Shown piece after piece: positions 37,072 to 44,985 of a stretch of 64,000 nt of DNA. The stretch's first letter is position 1; each line of letters begins with the position of its first letter. The notes under the pieces are model-generated. The model did no database searches and was not told where the DNA came from. It saw only the letters and a program-made list of their open reading frames with translations. Position numbers and translations under genes: made by a program. The DNA comes from Cardiobacterium hominis (GTDB taxonomy: Bacteria > Pseudomonadota > Gammaproteobacteria > Cardiobacteriales > Cardiobacteriaceae), in assembly GCF_900637305.1 (NCBI RefSeq), contig NZ_LR134365.1:1852501-1916500 (forward strand), read 5' to 3'.

Positions 37072-37223
37072 AGGAAACATATTCAAGTCAGCATCGGGAG
37101 TTTTTTTCAAAAAAATTTTTAGAGCAAGCCCCCATTTGCATTACTTCAATCTGCAGAAAATTAAAACAACACAGGCTGGGGCATAAGCAGAATAGCCATA
37201 TCAGGAATTCAGACTTTTTTACA

Positions 37224-37256
37224 GACGAAAAAAAACCGCCTTGCGGCAGCTTCGTC
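37224..37256 (-). terminator. Terminator of the tRNA cluster
   Basis: An outer stem GACGAA / TTCGTC encloses a CCGC-AAG-GCGG hairpin and, on the minus strand, eight consecutive T. It lies 22 nt past the last tRNA. Confidence 0.6.
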
Positions 37257-37277
37257 TATTTCGGAATCTTTGTGAAA

Positions 37278-37354
37278 TGGCGGAATGGACGGGACTCGAA
37301 CCCGCGACCCCCTGCGTGACAGGCAGGTATTCTAACCAACTGAACTACCACTCC
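37278..37354 (-). tRNA. tRNA-Asp (anticodon GTC), copy 2
   Basis: This is 77 nt with encoded CCA, acceptor arms GGAGTGG / CCATTCC and discriminator G. The D-arm is AGTTCAGTTGGTTAGAAT, the anticodon loop CTGTCAC and the T-arm GGGTTCGAGTCCC. It is identical in sequence to the copy at 37413 and is third in the minus-strand order Val-Asp-Asp. Confidence 0.97.
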
Positions 37355-37412
37355 GCAGTGGTGATGAGCGATGAAAAAAATCCGCGAACGGATTTGATTG
37401 GGAATAAGGAAA

Positions 37413-37489
37413 TGGCGGAATGGACGGGACTCGAACCCGCGACCCCCTGCGTGACAGGCAGGTATTCTAACCAACTGAACTACCACTCC
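37413..37489 (-). tRNA. tRNA-Asp (anticodon GTC), copy 1
   Basis: This is identical to the downstream copy at 37278-37354, with the same 77-nt length and CCA end. It lies 5 nt after the tRNA-Val gene, so the three are one transcript. Confidence 0.97.
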
Positions 37490-37494
37490 GCGAT

Positions 37495-37570
37495 TGGTGG
37501 GTACTATAGGACTCGAACCTATAACCCTCGCCTTGTAAGGGCGATGCTCTACCAATTGAGCTAAGCACCC
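37495..37570 (-). tRNA. tRNA-Val (anticodon TAC)
   Basis: This is 76 nt with CCA encoded. The acceptor GGGTGCT pairs with AGTACCC by allowing one G-U pair, the anticodon loop is CTTACAA (TAC at 37537-37535), and the T-arm is GGTTCGAGTCC. It is first of three genes behind the promoter at 37590. Confidence 0.96.
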
Positions 37571-37589
37571 GCCGGTGGAAGAAGCGCGC

Positions 37590-37617
37590 ATTATAGTGAT
37601 TTTTTCGTGGCGGGCAA
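37590..37617 (-). promoter_or_regulatory. Promoter of the tRNA-Val/Asp/Asp cluster
   Basis: On the minus strand TTGCCC, a 16-bp spacer and a perfect TATAAT are followed by GCGCGC. A GC-rich discriminator of this kind is typical of stringently controlled stable-RNA promoters. Confidence 0.8.
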
Positions 37618-37701
37618 GTCTTTTTTCGTGTTTTTTCGCATTCGTTCCGGCGAAAAAATATCCACCGCGTGGGTGGATATTTTTTGTTTGTGAAATCCGC
37701 T

Positions 37702-38844
37702 TTATAGCGCTTGATACGCCGCTTCGATTTTGGCGACGACTGCGGTGTTGTCGAAGTCGCTGTATTTTACAAGCGTCGCAGCGATGCCGTGTGCCTGCCG
37801 GTAGTACTGCATTTCGACCGCCTGCGGGTCGTCTGGGTTGTGGTAATGCAGGGTCGCGGCGATGGCACGCACGGTGGCGTCGTGCGGCAGGTCGTATTCG
37901 AGCATGCCGTTTAGCGGTTTGATGAAGCGCTCTTGCGCGCCCAGTTTGCGCAGCGGCTGACGCGCGACGCGGTCGATGTCGTCATGCAGGTAGGGGTTGG
38001 CGAAGCGCTTGAGGATTTTGTCGATGTAAGCGCGGTGAGCAGCGGGATCAAAGGCGTAACGGCGGATGAGTACCGCGCCGCTTTCTTTCATCACGGCTTC
38101 TGCTGCCTGGCGCACGGCGTCGTCTTGCATGGCCTCGCCGACGGTTTTTTTGCCCGCCAGCTGGCCGAAGTAGGCAAGCGCGGTGTGGCCGGTGTTCAGA
38201 GTGAACAGTTTGCGCTCGATGAAGGCCATCAGTTTGTCGGTGGCAATCATGCCGGCGATGGCGGGTACGGCGCCTTTGAATTGGGTGCTATCGACAATCC
38301 ATTCGCTAAAGACTTCAACGGTCACGGCAAGCGGGTCGGCGTCGCCACCACGCACCGGCGGCACGATGCGATCGACAGCGCAATCCACGAAGCCGGTATT
38401 GGCATCAATGAGCGCAGCGTCGTCGCCCGCAGCGGTCAACACTTTTTCTTTGAGGAAGCTGCTGCCGCGTACCATGTTTTCGCAGGCGATGATGTTGAGC
38501 GGTGCGCCGCCAGCGCGGTAGCGCGCGGCGAGGCTGCGGGCGAGCAGGGGTGCCAGGATTTCCAGCACGGGCGGGCCGACGGCGGTGGTGACGAGCGTTG
38601 CGTCGCTGATTTCGGCGGTAACGGCGGCTTCATCGCCGGAGTTGATGCCGCGCACGTTTTTCACGGTTTCTTTTTGGTCAACACCTTCGCCGACGACGTG
38701 CACGGTATAGCCGTGGTCTTGGTTCAGGCGGTCAATGACGGTCATGTTGATGTCGGCAAAGACGACTTCGTAACCGGCTTCGGCAAGGATTTTGCCGATG
38801 AAGCCACGGCCGATGTTGCCGCCGCCGAAGTGTAGTGCTTTCAT
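37702..38844 (-). CDS. mtlD: Mannitol-1-phosphate 5-dehydrogenase
   Basis: MtlD oxidises mannitol 1-phosphate to fructose 6-phosphate with NAD. The 380-residue protein begins with the dinucleotide motif MKALHFGGGNIGRGFIGK. It contains VGPPVLEILAPLLA, IIACENMVRGSSFLKEKV, the catalytic region in FTLNTGHTALAYFG (conserved His) and the C-terminal LHYHNPDD. It starts 13 nt after mtlA on the same strand, so the pair imports and oxidises mannitol. No mtlR is present nearby. Confidence 0.95.
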   Translation of the reverse strand: MKALHFGGGNIGRGFIGKILAEAGYEVVFADINMTVIDRLNQDHGYTVHVVGEGVDQKETVKNVRGINSGDEAAVTAEISDATLVTTAVGPPVLEILAPLLARSLAARYRAGGAPLNIIACENMVRGSSFLKEKVLTAAGDDAALIDANTGFVDCAVDRIVPPVRGGDADPLAVTVEVFSEWIVDSTQFKGAVPAIAGMIATDKLMAFIERKLFTLNTGHTALAYFGQLAGKKTVGEAMQDDAVRQAAEAVMKESGAVLIRRYAFDPAAHRAYIDKILKRFANPYLHDDIDRVARQPLRKLGAQERFIKPLNGMLEYDLPHDATVRAIAATLHYHNPDDPQAVEMQYYRQAHGIAATLVKYSDFDNTAVVAKIEAAYQAL

Positions 38845-38857
38845 GGGGCGCTCCTAA

Positions 38858-40720
38858 TTAGCGGCTGAGGATGTCCAGCACCGCTTGCGGGTCGCTGGTG
38901 TTTTTCAGCATTTCGATGTCGGCTTCGCTGTCGAGCGCGTTGGTGAGCGCAGCGATAACGCCGATGTGTTCGTTGTTCTGCGCGGCGATGCCGATGACGA
39001 GATAGGCTTTTTCGTTCGGATCGTTGGAGAAGCTGACGCCTTCCGGGTACTGGCAGAAGACGATGCCGGTTTTCAGCACCGCGTCTTTGGCGACCAGCGT
39101 GCCGTGTGGGATGGCAATGCCTTCGCCGAGGTAGGTGGAGCTGTCGTTTTCGCGGGTAATCATCGCTTCGACGTAATCCGGGGTGACGAAGCCGCCTTCG
39201 ACCAGTTTGCGCCCGGCGAAGCGGATGGCTTCTTCTTTGCTGAGCGCACGACGGCCGAGGAAGATTTGCTCCAGGCCGAAGGTGTAACGCGGCGCGCTGC
39301 TGCCTTTTGCTTTGCTTTCTGCTGCTTGTGGCGGGTGATGACCGACTTTCAGCTTGGCGACGATTTGGTCGTAAAAGGCGCGGTCAAGGAAGTTCTGCAA
39401 GGAGAAATGCAGCGCGTCGGGGCGATAGGCCTGGGCGCGGGCAGTCAAATCCTGGTGGGTGATGACCATGCGCGCGTCTTCCGGCAAATCATTGATAGCG
39501 CAGTTTTTCACCGCAATATCCAGCCCTGCTTCCTGTACCTTCTTGCGCAGGATGCTGGCGCCGGTGGCGCTGGAGCCCATGCCCGCATCGCAGGCGACGT
39601 ACACGGTTTTCACGTCGTCAAACTGATGCGCATCGGTACCGGTGGCAAGTTTGAGCGACTGCATCTTGTCGCGCGCGGCGGAGAGTTCCTCATCACCGGA
39701 GGCGGGCATGCGGCGCACAAAAACGCTGGCAACAAGGAACGACACCACGCAACTGGCGGCGACCGCACAGAGTACCGCGGCATAACCGCCTTTGGGCGTC
39801 ATCGCCAGTACGGCGAAAATCGAGCCCGGAGAGGCGGGAGAAATCAGACCGCCGTGCATAAAGACGAGCGTGAAGACGCCGGTCATGCCGCCCGCAATCA
39901 CTGCCAGCAGCAGACGCGGATTCATCAGCACATAGGGGAAATAAATTTCGTGAATGCCGCCGAAGAAATGGATGATGGCAGCGCCGCCTGCGGTTTGCTT
40001 GGCGGAACCCTTGCCGAGCAGCATATACGCGAGCAGTACGCCGAGGCCGGGGCCGGGGTTCGCTTCAATCAAGAAGAAAATGGAGCGGCCAACTTCTTGC
40101 GATTGCGCAATGCCGAGCGGCGAGAAAATGCCGTGGTTGATGGCATTGTTCAGGAAGAGAATCTTCGCCGGTTCAACGAAAATCGAGGTCAGCGGCAGCA
40201 GATCATGTTTGACGAGAAAATCCACACCGGCCGCGAGCGCACCGGAAAGCCCTTTCACCGCCGGCCCGATGACGACAAACGCCAACAGCGCCAACAACAT
40301 ACCAATAATGCCGGCGGAAAAATTGTTCACCAGCATCTCGAAACCGCTCTTGATCTTGCCCTCAACGGCCTGGTCAAACTTCTTGATAGACCAGCCGCCG
40401 AGCGGGCCGACAATCATCGCGCCGAGGAACATCGGAATATCAGTACCGACGATGACGCCCATCGTGGTAATCGCACCGACCACCGCGCCGCGATCACCGC
40501 CAGCGAGCTTGCCGCCGGTATAACCGATGAGCAGCGGCAACAAATACGTAATCATCGGGCCGACTAACTTGCCAAGCGACTCATTCGGCAACCAGCCCGT
40601 CGGAATAAACAGCGCGGTAATCAAACCCCAGGCGATGAACGCACCAATATTGGGCATCACCATATTCGAAAGGAAGCGGCCAAACCGCTGCACCTTCAAC
40701 TTCGCCGATTCAGAAAACAT
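38858..40720 (-). CDS. mtlA: Mannitol-specific PTS EIICBA
   Basis: MtlA transports mannitol and phosphorylates it to mannitol 1-phosphate. The 620 residues comprise the EIIC membrane domain (about 1-340, with GGIHEIYFPYVLMNP as the substrate region). The EIIB domain has phospho-Cys377 in VACDAGMGSSATG, and the EIIA domain has the phospho-acceptor His539 in EGIAIPHGT. All three phosphorylation steps are thus in one polypeptide. The start follows GGAGGCTGT. The operon is mtlA-mtlD. Confidence 0.96.
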   Translation of the reverse strand: MFSESAKLKVQRFGRFLSNMVMPNIGAFIAWGLITALFIPTGWLPNESLGKLVGPMITYLLPLLIGYTGGKLAGGDRGAVVGAITTMGVIVGTDIPMFLGAMIVGPLGGWSIKKFDQAVEGKIKSGFEMLVNNFSAGIIGMLLALLAFVVIGPAVKGLSGALAAGVDFLVKHDLLPLTSIFVEPAKILFLNNAINHGIFSPLGIAQSQEVGRSIFFLIEANPGPGLGVLLAYMLLGKGSAKQTAGGAAIIHFFGGIHEIYFPYVLMNPRLLLAVIAGGMTGVFTLVFMHGGLISPASPGSIFAVLAMTPKGGYAAVLCAVAASCVVSFLVASVFVRRMPASGDEELSAARDKMQSLKLATGTDAHQFDDVKTVYVACDAGMGSSATGASILRKKVQEAGLDIAVKNCAINDLPEDARMVITHQDLTARAQAYRPDALHFSLQNFLDRAFYDQIVAKLKVGHHPPQAAESKAKGSSAPRYTFGLEQIFLGRRALSKEEAIRFAGRKLVEGGFVTPDYVEAMITRENDSSTYLGEGIAIPHGTLVAKDAVLKTGIVFCQYPEGVSFSNDPNEKAYLVIGIAAQNNEHIGVIAALTNALDSEADIEMLKNTSDPQAVLDILSR

Positions 40721-41131
40721 ACAGCCTCCGCAAAAAAAATGAAATTAAAGAAACCGCCGCGCATCATAAGCCATTTCCCCATCCCGATAAACAGCAGCTC
40801 ACAGATGACTAATCAGCCGTATTTCCCCGTCCCGTCGAACGGGAAAACCAAACTCGGTAGCCATACACTTATCACATTTTATCTATTCGTTTTTACAATA
40901 TTTTTCAAACAATTCCGCACCCACTAATATGCGCAGCAATCTGCCCATACAGACGTTGACCGCGACCTTAAATGGCTTACCGCGGTCCATCAGCCGCTTA
41001 TAAAATGCTTTTATCTTCGACGCAAAACGCTGCCGTAGCTAGGGTTTATCAAGAAACCTTACTTCATTGCTCACGTAGCGAGGGGGGCTATCCGCTGAAT
41101 TGCAAACACACTCCAAGGAGGTTTTTTATTT
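40721..41131. other. mtlA upstream region with a decayed repeat
   Basis: The 411-bp AT-rich gap should hold the mtlA promoter. I see TGTGA half-sites (AAATGTGATAAG, CATCTGTGAGCT, minus strand) but no full CRP palindrome, and a CCCGT-CGA-ACGGG hairpin at about 40831-40845. From about 41039 to 41118 there is a decayed MITE-like block (CTAGGGTTTATC, CATTGCTCACGTAGCGAGG, GAATTGCAAACA). No gene is supported. Confidence 0.4.
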
Positions 41132-41525
41132 TCAGCCTGCCTGCCCTGCCAACACCTCACCCAAGAAATCCGCCACCGCGCAGATTTTTGGTGAGCGGCG
41201 CAGGTCTTCGTGCAGCACCAGATAGATGTCAGCAGCAAATTCTTCTTTTTCTGCCGCATCGTTCAGCCCGACTTGCACGAAGCCGTCTTCGGGGCGGTCG
41301 CAGAAATCGGGCAGGAGGCCGATGCCGGTTTCGGCGGCGATGGCGGCTTTGATGAGGTCGAAGTCGTTGCAGGCGAGGATGATTTTCCGCCCGGCGAGTT
41401 GTTCGGTTTGCCACAGGCCATGCGCCCCGGCGATGTTCAGGCAGAGAAAGGCTTGCTCGTCGCGCGGACGGTTTTTCAGGTAAGCCGCGCGGGCGTAGAA
41501 GCGGTAGCGGATAGGGCGCAGACGG
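41132..41525 (-). pseudogene. LysR-family regulator, C-terminal fragment
   Basis: The minus-strand frame ending in TGA at 41134-41132 reads RPIRYRFYARAAYLKNRP, then KIILACNDFDLIKAAIAAET, GIGLLPDFC, IYLVLHEDLRRSPKICAVA and DFLGEVL. This is the second half of a LysR substrate-binding domain. The helix-turn-helix half is missing, and family similarity stops at about 41525, where an unrelated truncated frame on the other strand begins. It is non-functional as a regulator and is a remnant of a larger gene. Confidence 0.75.
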
Positions 41526-41946
41526 CGGTTTGGGCGGTGAGCATTTCAGCGCGCTCGTATCTGCTGACGGCACGCTGAAAGGCTTTGCCCATATTTCGCT
41601 GGATTTGGCAGGCAAGCCTTTGCCAAGCCGTGAACGCAGTGAACAGGTCGCCCGTAGCTTTCTGCAAACGGCGGCACCGGATTTGCTGGCGTGCCTGGAA
41701 ATCAGCTGGATTGCGCCGCATGACGAGCCGATTCGCATCGCACGCGACGACCACAGCGAAACCGTTATCTTGACCGGCATGAAGGTAAAAATGCGCAATC
41801 TCGCTGACGGCCGCTGGCTTTGGGTTATTGTCGGCAGCGACGAACGCCCGATGATTTTTGAACGGGACATTGTGTGGATTACCTTCCCAGGCCACCGCAA
41901 GACGGAGCAATGGCTGCATGACAGCTGGCTTGAAAAGAGACGGTAG
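41515..41946 (+). pseudogene. Truncated unknown protein (C-terminal fragment)
   Basis: A frame open from about 41515 to TAG at 41944-41946 encodes HFSALVSADGTLKGFAHI, then VARSFLQTAAPDLLACLEI, MKVKMRNLADGRWLWVIV and ERDIVWITFPGHRKTEQW. The sequence looks like a genuine protein C-terminus but there is no start codon with a ribosome site, and the 5' part abuts the LysR fragment. I recognise no family. It ends 21 nt before an IS30 copy. Confidence 0.5.
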
Positions 41947-41967
41947 TGTGCTGGTCGGTCTATTTAC

Positions 41968-43041
41968 GGCGAATTGTCAAACCAAGTGCAACGTCTTGTC
42001 AAAATGTAGTTCATAAGGTGTCCTCCACTGCAAACATTTGCGCGGGCGGTTATTCAATGCCAGCACCGCCTTTTCAATGTAATCATCTGGATATTGCGCA
42101 ATATCCTGATGCTTCGGAAAATATTCACGCAACAAGCCGTTGGTGTTCTCGTTCGTGCCGCGTTGCCACGGCTGGTACGGCGGCGGAATGTATATTTTTA
42201 TCCCCAACGCCTCCGCCACCACCGCATGCCGCGCAAATTCCTTGCCCCGGTCTGGCGTGATGCTGAGCACCGTCTGCTCGCGCAAGGCTTCAATCATCGC
42301 CGCATTCACGCCGTCCGCCGTCTTCTTCTCCAGCCGAACGCACCGCAGATAGCGGCTTTTGCGGTCAACCAACGTCAGCAACACCGCACCACCCACCACG
42401 CCTGCAACGGTATCGGCTTCCCAGTCGCCCATGCGCTCCCGCGCCTGTGCCTCTGGCGGACGCGCCGACAGCGCATGCTCAACCGGGAAGTTATCACGTG
42501 TCGGCTCGCCCTTGCGCCGCCGCTTCTTGCCACGGTGGCGCAGCCTTTGCTTGCCGCTTATCACCCAGTCGAGGTCATTGAAACGCCCGGCGTAGATACC
42601 GCGGTAGATAGTGGCGTAGCTGATGGCGTGCGGGCGGCCTTCGTGGCGCAAGCGGTACTGAATCTGCTCCGGCGACCAGTGCAGTTTTAGAAACCTCTCC
42701 TTGATCAGGGCAAAAAGTTCCGGGTCATCAAGTTTACGCTTGCGGCGGCAGAGTTTACGCCTGCTGTCGTATTTCTCCTGCGCCTTGTTGGCGTCGTAGC
42801 TTTCGCCATCGCTATTGCGCTTCAGTTCGCGCAAGATGGTGCATCTGTGGCGCTTCAGCATGGTGGCAATAGCGGCGGGGCTATGACCTTGGTTGAACAA
42901 GGTCATTATGCAACCCCGCTCAATGGGCGTAATATGACTGTAGGCATCCATTTTCGGTCTCCTGCAATGTTTTGATGTTTTTTGCAGTATCGCTTATGGA
43001 TGTCTTTTTTGTAGCTGTTGCACTTGAATTGTAAATTCGCC
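41968..43041 (-). mobile_element. IS30-family insertion sequence, copy 1 (1074 bp)
   Basis: The ends are imperfect 25-bp inverted repeats starting GGCGAATTGTCAAACCAAGT (left, 41968) and, read from the right end, GGCGAATTTACAATTCAAGT (43041). The element is flanked on both sides by AC (41966-41967 and 43042-43043), a 2-bp target duplication. One transposase gene fills it. It interrupts a copy of the dispersed palindrome (TTTAC | ACATACAC). Copy 2 has the same length and ends. Confidence 0.92.
41977..42951 (-). CDS. IS30-family transposase, copy 1
   Basis: This 324-residue DDE transposase has an N-terminal helix-turn-helix region (MDAYSHITPIERGCIMTLF, AAIATMLKRHRCTILRELKR), WSPEQIQYRL, and catalytic motifs GDWEADTV, LSITPDRGKEF and QPWQRGTNENTNGLLREYF. 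The terminal helix with ALNNRPRKCLQWRTP is typical of IS30. The start follows CAGGAGACCGAAA. It differs from copy 2 by about seven substitutions (for example GHS/GHC, AGRFNDL/AKRFNDP) and appears intact. Confidence 0.95.
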   Translation of the reverse strand: MDAYSHITPIERGCIMTLFNQGHSPAAIATMLKRHRCTILRELKRNSDGESYDANKAQEKYDSRRKLCRRKRKLDDPELFALIKERFLKLHWSPEQIQYRLRHEGRPHAISYATIYRGIYAGRFNDLDWVISGKQRLRHRGKKRRRKGEPTRDNFPVEHALSARPPEAQARERMGDWEADTVAGVVGGAVLLTLVDRKSRYLRCVRLEKKTADGVNAAMIEALREQTVLSITPDRGKEFARHAVVAEALGIKIYIPPPYQPWQRGTNENTNGLLREYFPKHQDIAQYPDDYIEKAVLALNNRPRKCLQWRTPYELHFDKTLHLV

Positions 43042-43072
43042 ACATACACCGGAGCGCTCAATGTGTATGTAT
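43042..43072. repeat. Right part of palindromic repeat split by IS copy 1
   Basis: ACATACACCGGAGCGCTC followed by AATGTGTATGTATAAA completes the palindrome whose left end TTTAC lies at 41963-41967. The palindrome is of the GAGCGCTC type, as at 32326 and 33052. It lies directly upstream of speD. Confidence 0.75.
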
Positions 43073-43097
43073 AAATCCACAACTGCCCTGATTGAAC

Positions 43098-43523
43098 ATG
43101 ACTCACTCCCCCGGTACTCACGCCCTGCTTGACCTCTACGACTGCGATGCTGCCCTGCTCGCAGATGCCCCCGCGCTGCAAGCGTTGCTTCAGCGTGCCG
43201 CCGATGCGGCAGGCGCGACCACGCTCGCCGCACATTTTCATCATTTTGGCGACGGCATGGGTGTGACCGGCGTGCTGCTGCTCGCCGAGTCGCACATCAG
43301 CATTCACACCTGGCCGGAGCATCGTTTTGCCGCAATTGATATTTTTCTCTGCGGCAACGGGCGGCCCGCCGCCGTGCGCCATCTGCTCTGCGAGGGTTTA
43401 CGTGCCGGACGGCACGAGTGGCGGGAATTGCCGCGTGGCGCTGGGCTAGGGGCTGTTGACAATTCGAATCCCCCTCCACTGCAGGGCGAAGCCCGCAGCG
43501 GGGGAGGGTTGGGGAGGGGGTGA
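43098..43523 (+). CDS. speD: S-adenosylmethionine decarboxylase proenzyme, with a repeat-encoded tail
   Basis: This short bacterial (SpeH-like) AdoMet decarboxylase makes decarboxylated SAM for spermidine synthesis. The 141 residues include the self-cleavage site AESHISIHTWPEH, where Ser65 becomes the pyruvoyl group, His70, and IDIFLCGNG with the conserved Cys85. From about residue 117 the sequence (AVDNSNPPPLQGEARSG...) is encoded by a MITE-like element, so the native C-terminus is replaced. The catalytic core looks intact. The gene is isolated between two IS30 copies. No spermidine synthase is nearby. Confidence 0.85.
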   Translation: MTHSPGTHALLDLYDCDAALLADAPALQALLQRAADAAGATTLAAHFHHFGDGMGVTGVLLLAESHISIHTWPEHRFAAIDIFLCGNGRPAAVRHLLCEGLRAGRHEWRELPRGAGLGAVDNSNPPPLQGEARSGGGLGRG

Positions 43524-43600
43524 GCGATGTTGTTGATAAATCAAACTGCCTGCTTTTCAAGAGAGTTCGGGGTGGGGGCAACAAACAACCCACAGTACGA
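43448..43600. repeat. MITE-like element fused to the speD 3' end
   Basis: CTAGGGGCTGTTGACAATTC is a left terminus, followed by the CTGCAGGGCGAAGCCCGCAG hairpin and the shared GCGATGTTGTTGATAAATCA block. No right terminus is found before IS copy 2, so it is probably truncated. It supplies the last codons and the stop of speD. Confidence 0.7.
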
Positions 43601-43622
43601 CAAAACCTTCTCATCCATTTAC

Positions 43623-44696
43623 GGCGAATTTACAATTCAAGTGCAACAGCTACAAAAAAGACATCCATAAGCGATACTGCAAAAAACATCAAAACATTGC
43701 AGGAGACCGAAAATGGATGCCTACAGTCATATTACGCCCATTGAGCGGGGTTGCATAATGACCTTGTTCAACCAAGGTCATTGCCCCGCCGCTATTGCCA
43801 CCATGTTGAAGCGTCACAGATGCACCATCTTGCGCGAACTGAAGCGCAATAGCGATGGCGAAAGCTACGACGCCAACAAGGCGCAGGAGAAATACGACAG
43901 CAGGCGTAAGCTCTGCCGCCGCAAGCGTAAACTTGATGACCCGGAACTTTTTGCCCTGGTCAAGGAGAGGTTTCTGAAACTGCACTGGTCGCCGGAGCAG
44001 ATTCAGTACCGCTTGCGCCACGAAGGCCGTCCGCACGCCATCAGCTACGCGACTATCTACCGCGGTATCTACGCCAAGCGTTTCAATGACCCCGACTGGG
44101 TGATAAGCGGCAAGCAAAGGCTGCGCCACCGTGGCAAGAAGCGGCGGCGCAAGGGCGAGCCGACACGTGATAACTTCCCGGTTGAGCATGCGCTGTCGGC
44201 GCGTCCGCCAGAGGCACAGGCGCGGGAGCGACTTGGCGATTGGGAAGCCGATACCGTTGCAGGCGTGGTGGGTGGTGCGGTGTTGCTGACGTTGGTCGAC
44301 CGCAAAAGCCGCTATCTGCGGTGCGTTCGGCTGGAGAAGAAGACGGCGGACGGCGTGAATGCGGCGATGATTGAAGCCTTGCGCGAGCAGACGGTGCTCA
44401 GCATCACGCCGGACCGGGGCAAGGAGTTTGCACGGCATGCGGTGGTGGCGGAGGCGTTGGGGATAAAAATATACATTCCGCCGCCGTACCAGCCGTGGCA
44501 ACGCGGCACGAACGAGAACACCAACGGCTTGTTGCGTGAATATTTTCCGAAGCATCAGGATATTGCGCAATATCCAGATGATTACATTGAAAAGGCGGTG
44601 CTGGCATTGAATAACCGCCCGCGCAAGTGTTTGCAGTGGAGAACGCCTTATGAAGTACATTTTGACAAGGCGTTGCACTTGGTTTGACAATTCGCC
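43623..44696 (+). mobile_element. IS30-family insertion sequence, copy 2 (1074 bp)
   Basis: It has the same 25-bp imperfect terminal repeats and length as copy 1 but the opposite orientation. AC flanks both ends (43621-43622 and 44697-44698). It too splits a palindromic repeat between TTTAC and ACATACAC. Together with copy 1 it brackets speD. Confidence 0.92.
43713..44687 (+). CDS. IS30-family transposase, copy 2
   Basis: This 324-residue transposase is about 98% identical to copy 1 by eye and has the same helix-turn-helix and DDE motifs (GDWEADTV, LSITPDRGKEF, TNENTNGLLREYF). It starts with MDAYSHITPIERGC after CAGGAGACCGAAA. It has no frameshift, so it is potentially active. The amino-acid differences from copy 1 indicate that the two copies are not products of a very recent duplication. 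Confidence 0.95.
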   Translation: MDAYSHITPIERGCIMTLFNQGHCPAAIATMLKRHRCTILRELKRNSDGESYDANKAQEKYDSRRKLCRRKRKLDDPELFALVKERFLKLHWSPEQIQYRLRHEGRPHAISYATIYRGIYAKRFNDPDWVISGKQRLRHRGKKRRRKGEPTRDNFPVEHALSARPPEAQARERLGDWEADTVAGVVGGAVLLTLVDRKSRYLRCVRLEKKTADGVNAAMIEALREQTVLSITPDRGKEFARHAVVAEALGIKIYIPPPYQPWQRGTNENTNGLLREYFPKHQDIAQYPDDYIEKAVLALNNRPRKCLQWRTPYEVHFDKALHLV

Positions 44697-44727
44697 ACAT
44701 ACACGATAGTCGCTACCCTGTATGTAT
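44697..44727. repeat. Right part of palindromic repeat split by IS copy 2
   Basis: ACATACACGATAGTCGCTAC and CCTGTATGTA complete the palindrome whose left end TTTAC lies at 43618-43622. The centre is of the CGATAG/CGCTAC type seen at 6064 and 46794. The 228 bp from here to the cysH leader hold an open frame (44730-44936) with a GTPQVSDLIRYIASN segment but no start signal. I do not call a gene there. Confidence 0.7.
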
Positions 44728-44955
44728 ATTTGCGGGTATTTCGTTTGGGAAGTGTCGCTGAAATACAAACGCGCATTAAGCAGCAAGGCACGCCGCAGGT
44801 CAGCGACCTGATTCGGTATATCGCTTCAAACTGCTGGGCAACGCCCGGTTTTTTTGCGCCTATAAAAAAACCTTCTAAGCACCAAAAAAATTGCTCTTTC
44901 CCTTCTGCCCCGGTGCGCGCCTACGATAGCGCCTGACTTTTCAGGGAGTATCACC

Positions 44956-44985
44956 ATGACAACCATCATAAGGAATCCACGATGA
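44956..44985 (+). CDS. Possible 9-residue leader peptide of cysH
   Basis: ATG at 44956 after CAGGGAGTATCAC opens MTTIIRNPR and ends in a TGA that overlaps the cysH ATG (CGATGA). The spacing from the GGGAG site is good and the stop-start overlap would couple the two. Chance occurrence is possible for so short a frame. Confidence 0.3.
   Translation: MTTIIRNPR

Noticed and set aside
40721-40990. CRP site upstream of mtlA
   Set aside because: Only TGTGA half-sites are present. No second half at the required spacing was found, so no operator is called.
41966-44698. Composite transposon carrying speD between inverted IS30 copies
   Set aside because: Each IS copy has its own AC duplication and sits in its own palindrome, and the two copies differ at several residues. 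Independent insertions explain the structure better, although joint movement is not excluded.
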